From Fuerstiella sp. (lineage in GTDB: Bacteria > Planctomycetota > Planctomycetia > Planctomycetales > Planctomycetaceae): a DNA stretch of 64,000 nucleotides. Positions within the stretch are counted from its first letter, which is position 1. Every line of letters begins with the position of its first letter. This document shows, piece after piece, positions 53,926 to 63,991 of the stretch. The position numbers and the translations under genes were made by a program. The notes below the pieces were generated by a model. It had not been told where the DNA came from. It was given only the letters and a program-made list of their open reading frames with translations, and ran no database searches. The stretch is taken from positions 50,475 through 114,474 of the forward strand of contig JAKVAZ010000007.1 in the NCBI GenBank assembly GCA_022447225.1. Direction: 5' to 3'.

Positions 53926-53937
53926 CGAAATATTTCG
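53926..53937. repeat. 12-bp palindrome CGAAATATTTCG
   Basis: This is a perfect palindrome in the gap between the sulfatase and the first propeller gene. A related palindrome CCGAAATTTCGG lies at 59532. They share the half-site CGAAAT. This could be coincidence. Confidence 0.3.
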
Positions 53938-53986
53938 CACCCGATTCGAGATGAATAATACGCTTTCGTTTCGGGTAAGGTTTGCC

Positions 53987-53999
53987 GACACCCGGTGTC
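53987..53999. promoter_or_regulatory. 13-bp dyad before PQQ-like propeller gene
   Basis: GACACC-C-GGTGTC is a perfect inverted repeat with a one-base centre, about 70 bp before the propeller gene start. It is a plausible operator, with no further support. Confidence 0.3.
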
Positions 54000-54069
54000 A
54001 GTCTCTGTTGATTGAGACGACAGACGGGTTTTCGTGTTGTTTGTGTGACACCTTCCCCGGAGGAATACT

Positions 54070-55341
54070 GTGACTCCCGTGACCTGCCAAACTTCATCGT
54101 TGAATGGTCGGACAGGCCGTCGCTGTCCGGGACTCTGCTGGGTGTTAGCGTTAGCCTTCACAACGAATGTGTCCGCTGCGAACTGGCCGGCGTGGAGAGG
54201 GCCCCGGGGCGACGGGATCACCTCTGAGCAGTCGCTTCCGGTCCGCTGGAGTTCGACTCAGAACATCTTGTGGAGAACCCCCCTCCCCGCTGCCGGTAAT
54301 TCGACTCCGATTGTGTGGGATGGTCGGGTGTTTGTGACCTGTCCGATCAAGGATGGAAAACTCCGCAGGCTGTTGTGCTTTGATCGTGCGACGGGTGCAG
54401 AACTTTGGAGATATGATGTTCCTTATGCTGAGGAAGAAACATGGCATCCGGACAATCCTTTCTGTACTGCATCACCTACCACCGATGGAGAAAGGGTTTA
54501 TGCAAGTTTTGGTTCGGCAGGGATTATCGCCTGCAGTTTTGACGGAGAACTGGTTTGGCATCGTTCGCCGGGAAGGCTCGCACACGAGTTTGGTCTGGCC
54601 ACAACGTGTGTGCTCTATCGGGATCTTCTGATCGTCTACCGAGGTCCTGGTGAGCCGACTCACATTATTGCTGTCGACAAACGCACGGGCCGGACAGTGT
54701 GGGATCGACCGGAGCGAGCAAAGAATCACGGAATGTTTGGTTCTTACAGTGTCCCGCTTATTGTTCCGGTTGGTGACCATGACGAGATGGTTCTGACGCT
54801 CCCTGACGAATTGAAAGCTTTCAATCCTCTTAACGGGAAACCGCTTTGGCGGTGTGCCGGGCTCGGCCCTGCGATTCATGCAATGCCGGCAGCCGGCGAC
54901 GGGATTGTCTTTGGGTTAGGCGGTGTGCCTGGTGGAATACTGGCCGTGCGGACCGGCGGACTTGGTGATGTCACCGGAACACATCGGTTGTGGGAAGATC
55001 ACGGCAATCAACGACGCATCGGTTCTGCAGTCTGCCACGGTGGATTCCTGTACGTGGCCGATGCCTCGGGGATTGCCCGTTGTCTTAACGCCAGGACAGG
55101 AGAAGTTGTCGCCAGGCGACGTCTGGCAGGGCGACTGTGGGGGTCTGTCGTGTTGAGTACCGATCGACTCTATTTCAGCAACACGGACGGTAACGTCTTC
55201 GTCCTCAGTGCGGATACCGACCTAAGACGCATTGCACACAATCGCATTGACGAAGAGATGAAGGCCTCTCTGGCTCCATCAGACGGGCAGTTGTTCATTC
55301 GAACCTGGGAACACCTGTACTGTATCGGCCAGCCGCAATGA
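54070..55341 (+). CDS. exported PQQ-like beta-propeller protein 1
   Basis: This is a 423-residue exported protein. An N-terminal signal segment (L-C-W-V-L-A-L-A-F-T-T-N-V-S-A) precedes N-W-P-A-W-R-G-P, the usual opening of planctomycete PQQ-like repeat proteins. Blade signatures such as D-x-x-T-G-x-x-x-W and Y-x-A-D-A-S-G recur. A GTG start is preceded by GGAGGAA. These families may bind a cofactor or act as scaffolds. Nothing shows dehydrogenase activity, since the heme and full quinoprotein motifs are absent. It shares length and layout with the next gene. Confidence 0.87.
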   Translation: MTPVTCQTSSLNGRTGRRCPGLCWVLALAFTTNVSAANWPAWRGPRGDGITSEQSLPVRWSSTQNILWRTPLPAAGNSTPIVWDGRVFVTCPIKDGKLRRLLCFDRATGAELWRYDVPYAEEETWHPDNPFCTASPTTDGERVYASFGSAGIIACSFDGELVWHRSPGRLAHEFGLATTCVLYRDLLIVYRGPGEPTHIIAVDKRTGRTVWDRPERAKNHGMFGSYSVPLIVPVGDHDEMVLTLPDELKAFNPLNGKPLWRCAGLGPAIHAMPAAGDGIVFGLGGVPGGILAVRTGGLGDVTGTHRLWEDHGNQRRIGSAVCHGGFLYVADASGIARCLNARTGEVVARRRLAGRLWGSVVLSTDRLYFSNTDGNVFVLSADTDLRRIAHNRIDEEMKASLAPSDGQLFIRTWEHLYCIGQPQ

Positions 55342-55543
55342 ATTTACTGAGGCGCCCGTGTTTTTGGCGGACTGAATCCGTTCCGTTGCTGCATTCCGGT
55401 TTCACATACATTGGAACCAGGCCGTGTCTGCTGTACAGAAATCCGGGTTGGTCAGGCGCTATACCAAATGTTTTTTTGTGGAAGGTGGGGCGGGCTGGTA
55501 CAGGGAAATCAATGGCAGGACAACAGAATATCTGATGTAGTAT

Positions 55544-55549
55544 TATAAT
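55544..55549 (+). promoter_or_regulatory. candidate -10 before second propeller gene
   Basis: A perfect TATAAT lies 48 bp before the ATG at 55598. No good -35 is present at normal spacing, so this is tentative. Confidence 0.3.
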
Positions 55550-55597
55550 CTTCTGCCGTATAAGGATTCACAGAAAGCCTGTACGAGGAAAGAAAAA

Positions 55598-56869
55598 ATG
55601 CGAGTGATTCTGACCCTGCTGATGGTTCTGAACGGTTCCCTGATGGCTCAGGACAACTGGTCGCAGTTTCGCGGACCAACCACGGATGGTCATGCCCGTG
55701 GCAATCTGCCCCTGAGCTGGAATGAGGAAACCAACATCGCCTGGAAAACGAAGGTCCACGATCTGGGATGGTCGTCTCCGGTCATCTGGGAGAACCAGGT
55801 GTGGCTGACCACTGCGTTTAAAAGCGGACACCGACTGTTTGCTGTTTGCCTTGACAGAGAGTCGGGAAAGATCCTTCACGACCTTCATGTTTTTGATGTC
55901 AAGGAGCCTCAGCGTGTTGCCGCGATCAACTCCTACGCTTCACCCACGCCGGCTATTGAGAACAACAGGATTTACCTTCATTACGGCACCTACGGAACAG
56001 CCTGTCTTGATACTGCAACAGGCCGGACTGTCTGGACCCGGCGAGACCTGAAATGTGACCACGAGGAAGGTGCCGGACCGGGTGGTTCCATCGCGCTGTC
56101 AGGCGATCTGGTTGTCATCAATATGGACGGCAGGGATGTTCAGTACGTGATCGCTCTGGATAAGGCCACCGGAAAAGACGTCTGGAAAACGCCCCGTTCT
56201 GCCGACTACAGCGCTGTGCGGCCGAACCAGCGGAAATCCTATTGCACTCCTACGCTGATTCCCTGGAAAGACAGTCACCAGCTTGTCAGTCCCGGTGCCA
56301 AAGCAGTGATCTCCTACGATCTGAACACCGGAAAAGAACTTTGGAAGGTCAGGCACAGGGGCTGGTCGATCGCTCCTCGACCGGTTTTCGGACACGGGAT
56401 GGCCTTTGTGATGATGGACCACGACCACCCTGAACTCTGGGCAATCCGCCCGGATGGAAAAGGTGATGTCACCGAAAGTCACATCATCTGGAAGCAGAAG
56501 AGGGGAATGTCAGCGAGATCTTCTCCTCTTTTGGTTGATGACCTCATTTTCGTAGTGAACCAGGAGGGAATCGCCAGCTGTCTTGATGCCAGGACGGGCG
56601 CCGTCGTCTGGAAAAACAGGCTCCCGGGGGATTATTCAGCGTCCCCGCTTTATGCCGGTGGACGCATCTATTTCTTTAATGAAGACTCTGTCTGCACCAT
56701 CGTTCGGGCGGCCCGAAAATATGAAATTCTTGGAACGAGCTCGCTCGACGGCGAAACACTCATGGCGAGTCCTTCTGCGGCCGGAAATTCACTTTTTGTT
56801 CGTACTGAGCAACACCTGTACTGTATCGGGAAGCGACAGGTTGCCGATGCGTCCCGGAGTGAGAATTAA
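55598..56869 (+). CDS. exported PQQ-like beta-propeller protein 2
   Basis: The 423 residues begin with a signal peptide (M-R-V-I-L-T-L-L-M-V-L-N-G) ending at M-A-Q, then W-S-Q-F-R-G-P. Repeated D-x-x-T-G-x-x-V-W and G-D-V/L-x-x-I-N-x-x blade motifs show a propeller paralogous to the preceding gene, but divergent enough that the duplication is old. GAGGAAAG lies just before the ATG. Its partner or ligand is unknown. It ends the run of exported carbohydrate-linked genes. Confidence 0.88.
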   Translation: MRVILTLLMVLNGSLMAQDNWSQFRGPTTDGHARGNLPLSWNEETNIAWKTKVHDLGWSSPVIWENQVWLTTAFKSGHRLFAVCLDRESGKILHDLHVFDVKEPQRVAAINSYASPTPAIENNRIYLHYGTYGTACLDTATGRTVWTRRDLKCDHEEGAGPGGSIALSGDLVVINMDGRDVQYVIALDKATGKDVWKTPRSADYSAVRPNQRKSYCTPTLIPWKDSHQLVSPGAKAVISYDLNTGKELWKVRHRGWSIAPRPVFGHGMAFVMMDHDHPELWAIRPDGKGDVTESHIIWKQKRGMSARSSPLLVDDLIFVVNQEGIASCLDARTGAVVWKNRLPGDYSASPLYAGGRIYFFNEDSVCTIVRAARKYEILGTSSLDGETLMASPSAAGNSLFVRTEQHLYCIGKRQVADASRSEN

Positions 56870-57363
56870 GTGAAACTCCGGAGACGTTGCCAGTTGAACT
56901 AAACGCGGGCACGCCCTGTTCAGGGGGGGCCTAACGTGTCGTTTCGGTCAGTTCCTGGTGTCGGGGCCGACTCGGAGCAGCCTGTCTTTCAAACAGGCAA
57001 TAATTGATTGCTGCGAATCACCTGGGCAGATTCCGGACAAAACGGGGTGTGGCCGACACTGTGACTTGTGGCCGACACTGTGACTTGTGGCCGACACTGT
57101 GACTTGTGGCCGACACTGTGACGGGCATCGACATTCCAGCTTATCCAGGAAAAGTCAACGCACGTCCCTATCCTTTCGTTCCGGCGTTCGTCGGGCCGAT
57201 TACCGACAGAGGGTTCGCTGCAACGATCGGTATTCTTTAGATCATCATTATCCGGGTGAACCAGTCGGAGAATGGAGTTACTGCAGAAAATCAACAACGG
57301 GGTTCTCGCAGAATAATTACGGGGTATCAGATGCAGCGGATCTAAAAAATATGGGTCTTCCAG
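56870..57363. other. convergent intergenic region containing a minisatellite
   Basis: I see no gene in these 494 bases. The only structure is a four-copy 19-bp tandem repeat at 57048-57122. Confidence 0.55.
57048..57122. repeat. 19-bp minisatellite, four copies
   Basis: The unit GGCCGACACTGTGACTTGT starts at 57051, 57070, 57089 and 57108; the last copy is cut after 15 bases. The copies are identical, which suggests recent expansion or slippage. Confidence 0.9.
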
Positions 57364-57873
57364 TCAATGGTCTTTCCAGATCCCTCGATTTCTTACTCGT
57401 GCTCGTGCAGTCGCCTGATGGAGTTCGGCGGACAAGTCAGCCGGCAGTCCGAATTTCGTAACCAGCCGGGCATGACCCCTTTCTAGTAATTCTTTGTTGA
57501 TCAATTCTCCATCAGGCAGGTAGATCCATGCCAAAGTGCGTCCGTAGCGGTCAACCCGTTCCGGTCCGTAACGCAGCCGGACGTCTGTGTCTTCGATTCG
57601 GCGGCGAAGCCATTCCAATGATTCCATTGCTCCGTCTTCTGAGGGATTGCCATTGTAGCCCAGTTCGGGGGCGTCGATTCCCAGTAATCGAATTCTGCGA
57701 CCATCCCCGAGTTTGACTGTGTCGCCGTCAATCACACGTGTGACGTAAACCATTGACGATTGGGAAGCATCGAATTCGCTGTCGACAGAGTTTGGCAGTC
57801 GACAGATCAGCAATCCGACGAGAATGGCCGTGGCCAGGATGGCCGGGCTCGGTTTTCTGAATGGACGTGTCAC
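57364..57873 (-). CDS. thermonuclease-like (SNase) protein with N-terminal anchor
   Basis: This encodes 169 residues from a GTG at 57873 (an upstream TTG at 58011 would add 46). A membrane or signal segment (A-I-L-A-T-A-I-L-V-G-L-L-I-C) is followed by the staphylococcal-nuclease fold: V-I-D-G-D-T-V-K-L, R-L-L-G-I-D-A-P-E and D-R-Y-G-R-T-L-A-W. The active-site Asp, Arg and Glu of SNase are represented in these motifs, although it ends near residue 165, short of some family members. The start is uncertain. It is divergent from the TPR lipoprotein gene. Confidence 0.78.
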   Translation of the reverse strand: MTRPFRKPSPAILATAILVGLLICRLPNSVDSEFDASQSSMVYVTRVIDGDTVKLGDGRRIRLLGIDAPELGYNGNPSEDGAMESLEWLRRRIEDTDVRLRYGPERVDRYGRTLAWIYLPDGELINKELLERGHARLVTKFGLPADLSAELHQATARARVRNRGIWKDH

Positions 57874-58119
57874 CAGCGACCCTGTCAGCTTCCGTGATTG
57901 CCAGTCACCGGCGGATTCTGCCGACGACTTATGGTGAGTTATATCCCTTGAAGACGGAACAACACACTCTCTCCGTAATTTATGGACAGTCGGCACATTC
58001 CACTGCGGCAACGACCCGATATCGACGATTCTTGATTAGACCCGGTCTGTTTTCAGGACAACAGGGAACCTGCGAATTGCCGTTCGGTTCGGCCAATGCC
58101 GATACGAAGGATCACTAAC

Positions 58120-59307
58120 ATGATACGTGTCCATCTTTTCATCGGACTTCTGGTTTGTTCCGCTGTCACCGGCTGCGGAAGCATGCGTTCATGGAAATTA
58201 CCGAATGGCCGACAAACAGTGGGACTCAGCAGCACGGAAGCAGATACACAGCCTCAGCGGGGCGGTCATGTCAGTTGGTTTGGTCGCTCCAAGTCAGAAC
58301 CCGTCAAAGATTCGCTGGTTTTGGATGAATCCTCATTGTCCGCGGGATTTAAGAAGTCTCGTGGCGGATTCACCAGCAAGGGACTGAAGAATCCGGAATC
58401 AACGAATCTGGCTTTCGCTCGCTGGAAAGAAGACATGAGTCAGTATTCCGAAGCCAAAACCCGATACCAGGAGGTCCTGACTGTAAACCCGGATTGCCTG
58501 GCAGCAAGGCTGGGTATTGCACGTGTCGAACGAGAAACGGGCCGATTTGAACAGTGTTGTGATATTTTGACGGCGGCTCAGGAACAGTATCCCCAAGATC
58601 CAACGGTTATGCTGGAACTGGGACGAACCTACAACGAACGTGAAAAATGGGACCAGTCCATTCAGGCTTTTTCGAAGGCTGTGGACCTTGCTCCCGAGGA
58701 TCAGACTGTCCGTTATGAGCTGGGTCTTGCACTTGCCAGTGCTGATCGGATGGAGCAGGCCCTCCCACATTTGAAGTTTGCGGTCGGAGATTCAGCAGCG
58801 TATTACAACATCGGATTTATTCTGCACGAACGCGGGCGTTCAGCCGAAGCACTGTCGTGGCTCGAACGTACCATGGATTCGCATCCTGACAAACGCACAC
58901 GGCATAAAGCGGGTGAACTGCTTGCAGAACTGGACGCTACTCTGGATGTCGGCCCTGCACCCGACGGGGAAATGGATGCAACCACACCTGTTCCCGGGAC
59001 AAAGTCGTTTGACACAACTGAAATTCGTGCAGCTTCAGGGCCGTCCGTTCCCTACGCCGGATTTCCTGAAGCAAACCGGCAGTCTGTTCGGGTTCAACCA
59101 GCAGTGAGTACGCAAAGCTCGCCGGTCTCTTCAATGGCGGGGACGTTATCCGGTGCCGCTGCTGCGTACCACCCGTCAGCAGGTCTGAATTCTCCCGCGT
59201 ACAACGTGCCTCCAAAAGCACCTACGTCACCTCCACAGTGGTCCGGGCCCGCCCGGATGCAACCGGCAGGATCAAAGCCGGACTTCCATGAGTTCAGTCA
59301 ACCATAA
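58120..59307 (+). CDS. TPR-repeat lipoprotein
   Basis: The 395-residue product has a lipoprotein signal peptide ending V-T-G-C. After a polar linker come about five TPR units (residues 100-270; D-x-T-V-M-L-E-L-G-R-x-Y, A-F-S-K-A-V-D-L-A-P-E). The last 120 residues are rich in P, S, A and Q and are probably disordered. The ATG at 58120 has AAGGA nine bases upstream, so I reject the 8-residue extension. It is likely an envelope-anchored scaffold. Its partner is unknown. Confidence 0.83.
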   Translation: MIRVHLFIGLLVCSAVTGCGSMRSWKLPNGRQTVGLSSTEADTQPQRGGHVSWFGRSKSEPVKDSLVLDESSLSAGFKKSRGGFTSKGLKNPESTNLAFARWKEDMSQYSEAKTRYQEVLTVNPDCLAARLGIARVERETGRFEQCCDILTAAQEQYPQDPTVMLELGRTYNEREKWDQSIQAFSKAVDLAPEDQTVRYELGLALASADRMEQALPHLKFAVGDSAAYYNIGFILHERGRSAEALSWLERTMDSHPDKRTRHKAGELLAELDATLDVGPAPDGEMDATTPVPGTKSFDTTEIRAASGPSVPYAGFPEANRQSVRVQPAVSTQSSPVSSMAGTLSGAAAAYHPSAGLNSPAYNVPPKAPTSPPQWSGPARMQPAGSKPDFHEFSQP

Positions 59308-59893
59308 TCAGCCTGACATTAGATATCGGGCTGCGGCAACGCCTGACTGGCGCCACCAAAACAGCGTTGAGTGATATCGCAACACTGAAGTCGCTCACTT
59401 CGGCTGCGCAATTCTGGAATCAGGCTTTGACGATGCGCAGGAGCGGGTGTCGTTCTGCTGTTTTGTGAGGAGGTGTGACAATCGGTCCGTGTTTTGCGTC
59501 TGCCGTTGTTCATTGTACAGGATACTGATTCCCGAAATTTCGGTTGTGTCAGGCCGTTTGAATCACGCCAGATGACAGGTAGAATCCACCCGACTTTCTG
59601 GTCTGGTCTTCGAATGTTGCCGGATCAGTAACATTGCGTTATTCGCAGGCAATCATGGCTGATTCTGATGTGGGTACCGTTGTGTGACCACCAACAGGAT
59701 ACAACGATGAGTGACTATAACCTCGACATAGCAAACAGACTTGCTGACAATACAGGCCCGACGGAAAGCGTTGCCACGATGACAGAGGCGCCGTTCGGCG
59801 TGATGTGAACGGACCGGGAATGATCGGTGATGGTCGACAGTGAACCCCGCCGGGCCGCTTCCGCACTCGACCAGCGAATCTTCATTCAAACAC
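59308..59893. other. 586-bp intergenic region
   Basis: I see no gene. A 12-bp palindrome CCGAAATTTCGG lies at 59532-59543. The rest shows no promoter, hairpin or repeat I would defend. Confidence 0.5.
59532..59543. repeat. 12-bp palindrome CCGAAATTTCGG
   Basis: This is a perfect palindrome, similar in half-site (CGAAAT) to the one at 53926. It could be a protein-binding site or chance. Confidence 0.3.
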
Positions 59894-62800
59894 ATGTCGT
59901 CACTCCACAAATACCACGACGAGATTCGTCAGGCAATGACGGCTGATCAGTTCGGACTGGAACGACTGCTGCGTTCCATTGAGCGATCCCGGAGACAGGG
60001 ACGTCCGTTCGATCGCAACCTGCGCAAGCTGCGGGAACGTCTTGAAGAATCCTGTCAACTTCGCAAACGACGGATTCAGTCTGTTCCTCGAATCACCTGG
60101 CCCGAAGACCTTCCTGTTGTCGCACACCGCAGTGAGATTGCGGATGCTATTCGAGATAACCAGGTTGTCGTTGTTTGTGGAGAAACTGGTTCGGGTAAGT
60201 CCACTCAGCTTCCAAAGATTGCTCTGGAACTTGGTCGTGGAATCGCGGGAACGATTGGCCATACTCAGCCTCGACGTATTGCCGCTCGTTCGATTGCCGT
60301 TCGTTTGTCTGAAGAACTAGGGTGCCGGCCGGGACAGCAGGCAGGGTATCGAATTCGTTTCAATGATGCTTCCGGTCCCGAAACGCTGATTCGTTTGATG
60401 ACGGACGGAATCATGCTTGCGGAAACACAATCAGATCGGTTTTTAAGTCAGTACGATACGATTATCGTGGATGAAGCTCATGAACGGTCACTGAACATCG
60501 ACTTTCTTCTCGGCTACCTGCGACGTTTGCTGCCCAAACGTCCCGACCTGCGTGTGATTATTACTTCCGCAACCATTGATGCAGAACGGTTTGCCGAATT
60601 CTTCTCCACGAATCAACACGAAGTGCCCGTATTGCTGGTGGAGGGGCGTACATGGCCGGTGGAAGTACGTTATCAGCCGTTGTCTTCAGATGATGAGAAC
60701 GGTCCGTCTGCAGAGCGAGACTGGCTGGACGGTGTCACGAGTGCAGTGGACGGCCTGGCCGGTGAGACGCGCGGGCATGTCCTGGTTTTTCTACCGACAG
60801 AACGAGACATTCGTGAAGCTGCCAGACATCTCAGCGGTCGAAGCTGGCCAGGTGACACCACGGGGCAGTCAACTCAGATTGTTCCACTGTACGGCCGATT
60901 GTCGATGGCTGATCAGGCGCGTGTCTTTCGACCGTATCAGCATCGCCGGATCGTGCTTGCTACGAATGTGGCAGAATCGTCTGTTACGGTACCCGGTATT
61001 CACGCCGTCGTTGATACGGGAACCGCTCGAATCAGCCGGTATTCGGCCCGTTCACGAATTCAGCGTTTGCCGATTGAACCGGTGTCAAGGGCGTCAGCGC
61101 GTCAGCGGTCCGGTCGCTGTGGAAGAATTGGTCCCGGGGTCTGCATTCGCCTCTACTCCGAAGAGGATTTTGATCAACGCGACGAGTTCACGCAGCCCGA
61201 GATTCAGCGGACAAATCTTGCTGCTGTAATTCTTCGAACACTGTATCTGAAGCTGGGGAATCTTGAAGACTTTCCGTTTCTGGATCCTCCACGTCCCGCG
61301 ACGATTCGGGACGGGTATCGAACTCTGGAGGAACTGGGGGCCGTTCGAACGGGGGATCAGGAAGCCGAACTCACAAAGATCGGGACAAGAATGGCGGTTC
61401 TGCCGGTTGATCCGCGGATCAGCCGGATGATTCTCGCAGGAGTTGATGAACAGGCTGCGCCCGAAATTCTGATCATCGCCTCCGCCCTGGAGATTCAGGA
61501 TCCGCGTGAGAGACCTCTGGATCAGCAGCAGGCGGCAGACGAAGCTCATGCTGTCTTTAATCACTCTGACAGCGATTTTCTCAGCTGGCTGAATTTGTGG
61601 GACGCATGGCACGAAAACAAGGCAAAGTTGTCGGGCAATCAGCTGAAAAAATGGTGCCGGCGCAACTTTCTGTCGTGGATGAGAATGCGGGAATGGATTG
61701 ATGTTCATCGACAGTTGCGGGATCTGCTGGCCGACAGTGGAGACAGACAGCTCAGACGGGCTGCCCGCCTGCATCCTAAAAAAGATCGCCGCAACGACTT
61801 TGCCGCGATTCATCGTTCACTGATTACCGGTTTTCTTAATAACCTGGCGTGGAAGACGGGGGAACGTGAGTTCACCGGACCCGGCGGACGCAAACTTACA
61901 GTGTGGCCAGGATCCTCACTGGCAAAGAAACCACCGAAATGGCTGGTTGCCGGGGAGCTGATCGAAACCAGTCGTCGATATGCCCGCTCAATCGCTCGAA
62001 TTCAGCCGGAATGGGTCGAACCACTTGCCGGGCATCTGCTGAAACGGGAAATACTTGACCCACACTGGGACGGAAAATCCGGGAATGTAATGGCGTTTGA
62101 AAAACTTAGTCTGTGGGGTCTACCGATCGTGCCTCGACGCCGGGTTTCCCTTGCCAAACATGATTCCGCGAAATCCCGTGAGCTGCTCATTCAGCATGGT
62201 CTGGTTGAACTCGGTTTGCTGTACGGTGAAACGGTAGAACAGCGCGAATCACAATTTGCTGAAGAAGAACAACAGCTGGACGCCGGGATTCGTTCCCGGC
62301 TGACACCGGGACGTGAACAGGGACCCGCTTCTCCGGACAGGACACGCCCTCCGTGGGCTGCGCATTTTCGTTTTCTACAGAACAACGCTGATGTGCTGAA
62401 GGAGCTGCAGACGCTGCAGACAAAAATGCGTCAGCATGATCTGGTTCCCGGTGATGAATTTCTGTTCAGATTTTATGCAGACAGGATCCCGGCACATGTG
62501 AGCAACAGGGAACGACTCAAAGACTGGTATCAGTCAGCCGGTTCTGACAACTCTGAATTACTGATGCTGTCTCTGGACCAGTTTGTCAGTCGGCAGCAGC
62601 ATAACCTCAGCCGAGAAGAGTTTCCTGCCGAATTAATCGCGGGGTCTCTTCGTCTGCCACTGTCCTACCAAATGAAACCGGGACAGGCTGCCGATGGTGT
62701 GACGGTAACGGTTCCTGTTGACGCCCTGCCCCAGTTGACGGAGGACCAGCTGAGCTGGCTGGTGCCTGGGATGGTGGAATCGAAGGTCACGGCACTCATT

Positions 62801-63991
62801 CGGGGTCTGCCTAAACGTGTCCGACATCTGTTTGTTCCCGTTCCGGACACCGCCCGGCAAATTTGTGATCTGCTGGAGTTCGGCAGTGGTGCTCTGGAGG
62901 AGCAGACTGCCGGACACCTGTCACGAATTGGTGCTGAGGTCATCCCCGCAGACTTATTGAAGAGCATTGAATTGCCGGAACATCTGCAAATGCTGATTCA
63001 TGTTGTGGACAGAGCAGGTAAACGCATACTGGAGCAGTGCAGCCTGGCAGGTATTCGTGATCAGTTGAACACATTGCCATCAGCGGCGTCTGTTGATATC
63101 AAACTGTCCGCAGTTGAAAAACAGTGGCATCGTCGTGGATTCCGGGCGTGGGAGTTTTCTGACATTCCGGTGAGTATCTCTGTTCGGCGTGCCGGGATTG
63201 ATATGCCTGCGTGGCCCGCGATTCGTGACGATACTGATTCAGTGTCGTTAACACTGTGTCAGTCGCTGGCTCAGGCGCAGGCAGTGTTGAAGCGAGGTCT
63301 GCGCCGGCTGTGCAGGATTCAGGATGCCGGACTGATCCGCAAACGTGTCCGTAATCTGGGAGATCTCCACCGTGTCGAACTGCTGGCGTCCTCGATTCGC
63401 GGCATTCAGCTGCATGATCATTTGCAGCTGCTGATGGTGGAACGAGCGTACCTGTCCGGAAAAAAATTACCGCGGACGAAATCGGAGTTCGACAGTTGCT
63501 TATTAAACGGCCGTGACGCACTGAGTACCGTGTCGGCTGAATTTGTTCGGTTTCTGCCGTCGCTGTTTGAAGATTATCACAGTACCCGACGATTACTGGA
63601 AGAATCGTCCGCATCCGGCCGGGAATCTCTGCATCAGGACATGAAGGAACAACTGGAATCACTTGTCAATGCTGATTTTCTGGCGACAACGTCCTGGGCA
63701 TGGCTCATGCAGTTTCCCCGTTATTTTAGCTGTATTCGTCATCGTTTGCAGAGACTGGCCTCCGGAGGTCTGGCGACTGAGCAGCAGCTGTTTTCTGAAC
63801 TTACTCCCTTTACCGATCGTCTGATGCGAAGAATCAGACAGCAGGAAGACAATTCGGCTGACAACCCAATGCTCGAACATTACCGCTGGATGCTGGAGGA
63901 ATTTCGGGTGCAGCAGTATTCACCAAAACTCGGCACTGCGATTGACGTTTCAGCAAAAAAACTGGATGAACACTGGCAAAAAGTCCCTTAG
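59894..63991 (+). CDS. hrpA: ATP-dependent RNA helicase HrpA (DEAH-box)
   Basis: This 1365-residue helicase is complete in the window; its stop lies nine bases from the edge. The Walker A motif G-E-T-G-S-G-K-S-T is at 96-104 and D-E-A-H at 193-196. They are followed by T-S-A-T-I-D, a motif-V region A-T-N-V-A-E-S-S and the motif-VI R-S-G-R-C-G-R. The long C-terminal part carries the OB-fold and DUF3418-type regions of bacterial HrpA. In E. coli it processes mRNA and resolves stalled or collided ribosomes. I prefer the ATG at 59894; a GTG at 59840 would add 18 residues. It stands alone in this window. Confidence 0.95.
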   Translation: MSSLHKYHDEIRQAMTADQFGLERLLRSIERSRRQGRPFDRNLRKLRERLEESCQLRKRRIQSVPRITWPEDLPVVAHRSEIADAIRDNQVVVVCGETGSGKSTQLPKIALELGRGIAGTIGHTQPRRIAARSIAVRLSEELGCRPGQQAGYRIRFNDASGPETLIRLMTDGIMLAETQSDRFLSQYDTIIVDEAHERSLNIDFLLGYLRRLLPKRPDLRVIITSATIDAERFAEFFSTNQHEVPVLLVEGRTWPVEVRYQPLSSDDENGPSAERDWLDGVTSAVDGLAGETRGHVLVFLPTERDIREAARHLSGRSWPGDTTGQSTQIVPLYGRLSMADQARVFRPYQHRRIVLATNVAESSVTVPGIHAVVDTGTARISRYSARSRIQRLPIEPVSRASARQRSGRCGRIGPGVCIRLYSEEDFDQRDEFTQPEIQRTNLAAVILRTLYLKLGNLEDFPFLDPPRPATIRDGYRTLEELGAVRTGDQEAELTKIGTRMAVLPVDPRISRMILAGVDEQAAPEILIIASALEIQDPRERPLDQQQAADEAHAVFNHSDSDFLSWLNLWDAWHENKAKLSGNQLKKWCRRNFLSWMRMREWIDVHRQLRDLLADSGDRQLRRAARLHPKKDRRNDFAAIHRSLITGFLNNLAWKTGEREFTGPGGRKLTVWPGSSLAKKPPKWLVAGELIETSRRYARSIARIQPEWVEPLAGHLLKREILDPHWDGKSGNVMAFEKLSLWGLPIVPRRRVSLAKHDSAKSRELLIQHGLVELGLLYGETVEQRESQFAEEEQQLDAGIRSRLTPGREQGPASPDRTRPPWAAHFRFLQNNADVLKELQTLQTKMRQHDLVPGDEFLFRFYADRIPAHVSNRERLKDWYQSAGSDNSELLMLSLDQFVSRQQHNLSREEFPAELIAGSLRLPLSYQMKPGQAADGVTVTVPVDALPQLTEDQLSWLVPGMVESKVTALIRGLPKRVRHLFVPVPDTARQICDLLEFGSGALEEQTAGHLSRIGAEVIPADLLKSIELPEHLQMLIHVVDRAGKRILEQCSLAGIRDQLNTLPSAASVDIKLSAVEKQWHRRGFRAWEFSDIPVSISVRRAGIDMPAWPAIRDDTDSVSLTLCQSLAQAQAVLKRGLRRLCRIQDAGLIRKRVRNLGDLHRVELLASSIRGIQLHDHLQLLMVERAYLSGKKLPRTKSEFDSCLLNGRDALSTVSAEFVRFLPSLFEDYHSTRRLLEESSASGRESLHQDMKEQLESLVNADFLATTSWAWLMQFPRYFSCIRHRLQRLASGGLATEQQLFSELTPFTDRLMRRIRQQEDNSADNPMLEHYRWMLEEFRVQQYSPKLGTAIDVSAKKLDEHWQKVP

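Noticed and set aside
57048-57122. CRISPR array
   Set aside because: The 19-bp units are directly contiguous with no spacers.
53926-59543. Two CGAAAT palindromes as a shared regulon site
   Set aside because: Only two copies, 5.6 kb apart, with different centre spacing; chance is likely.
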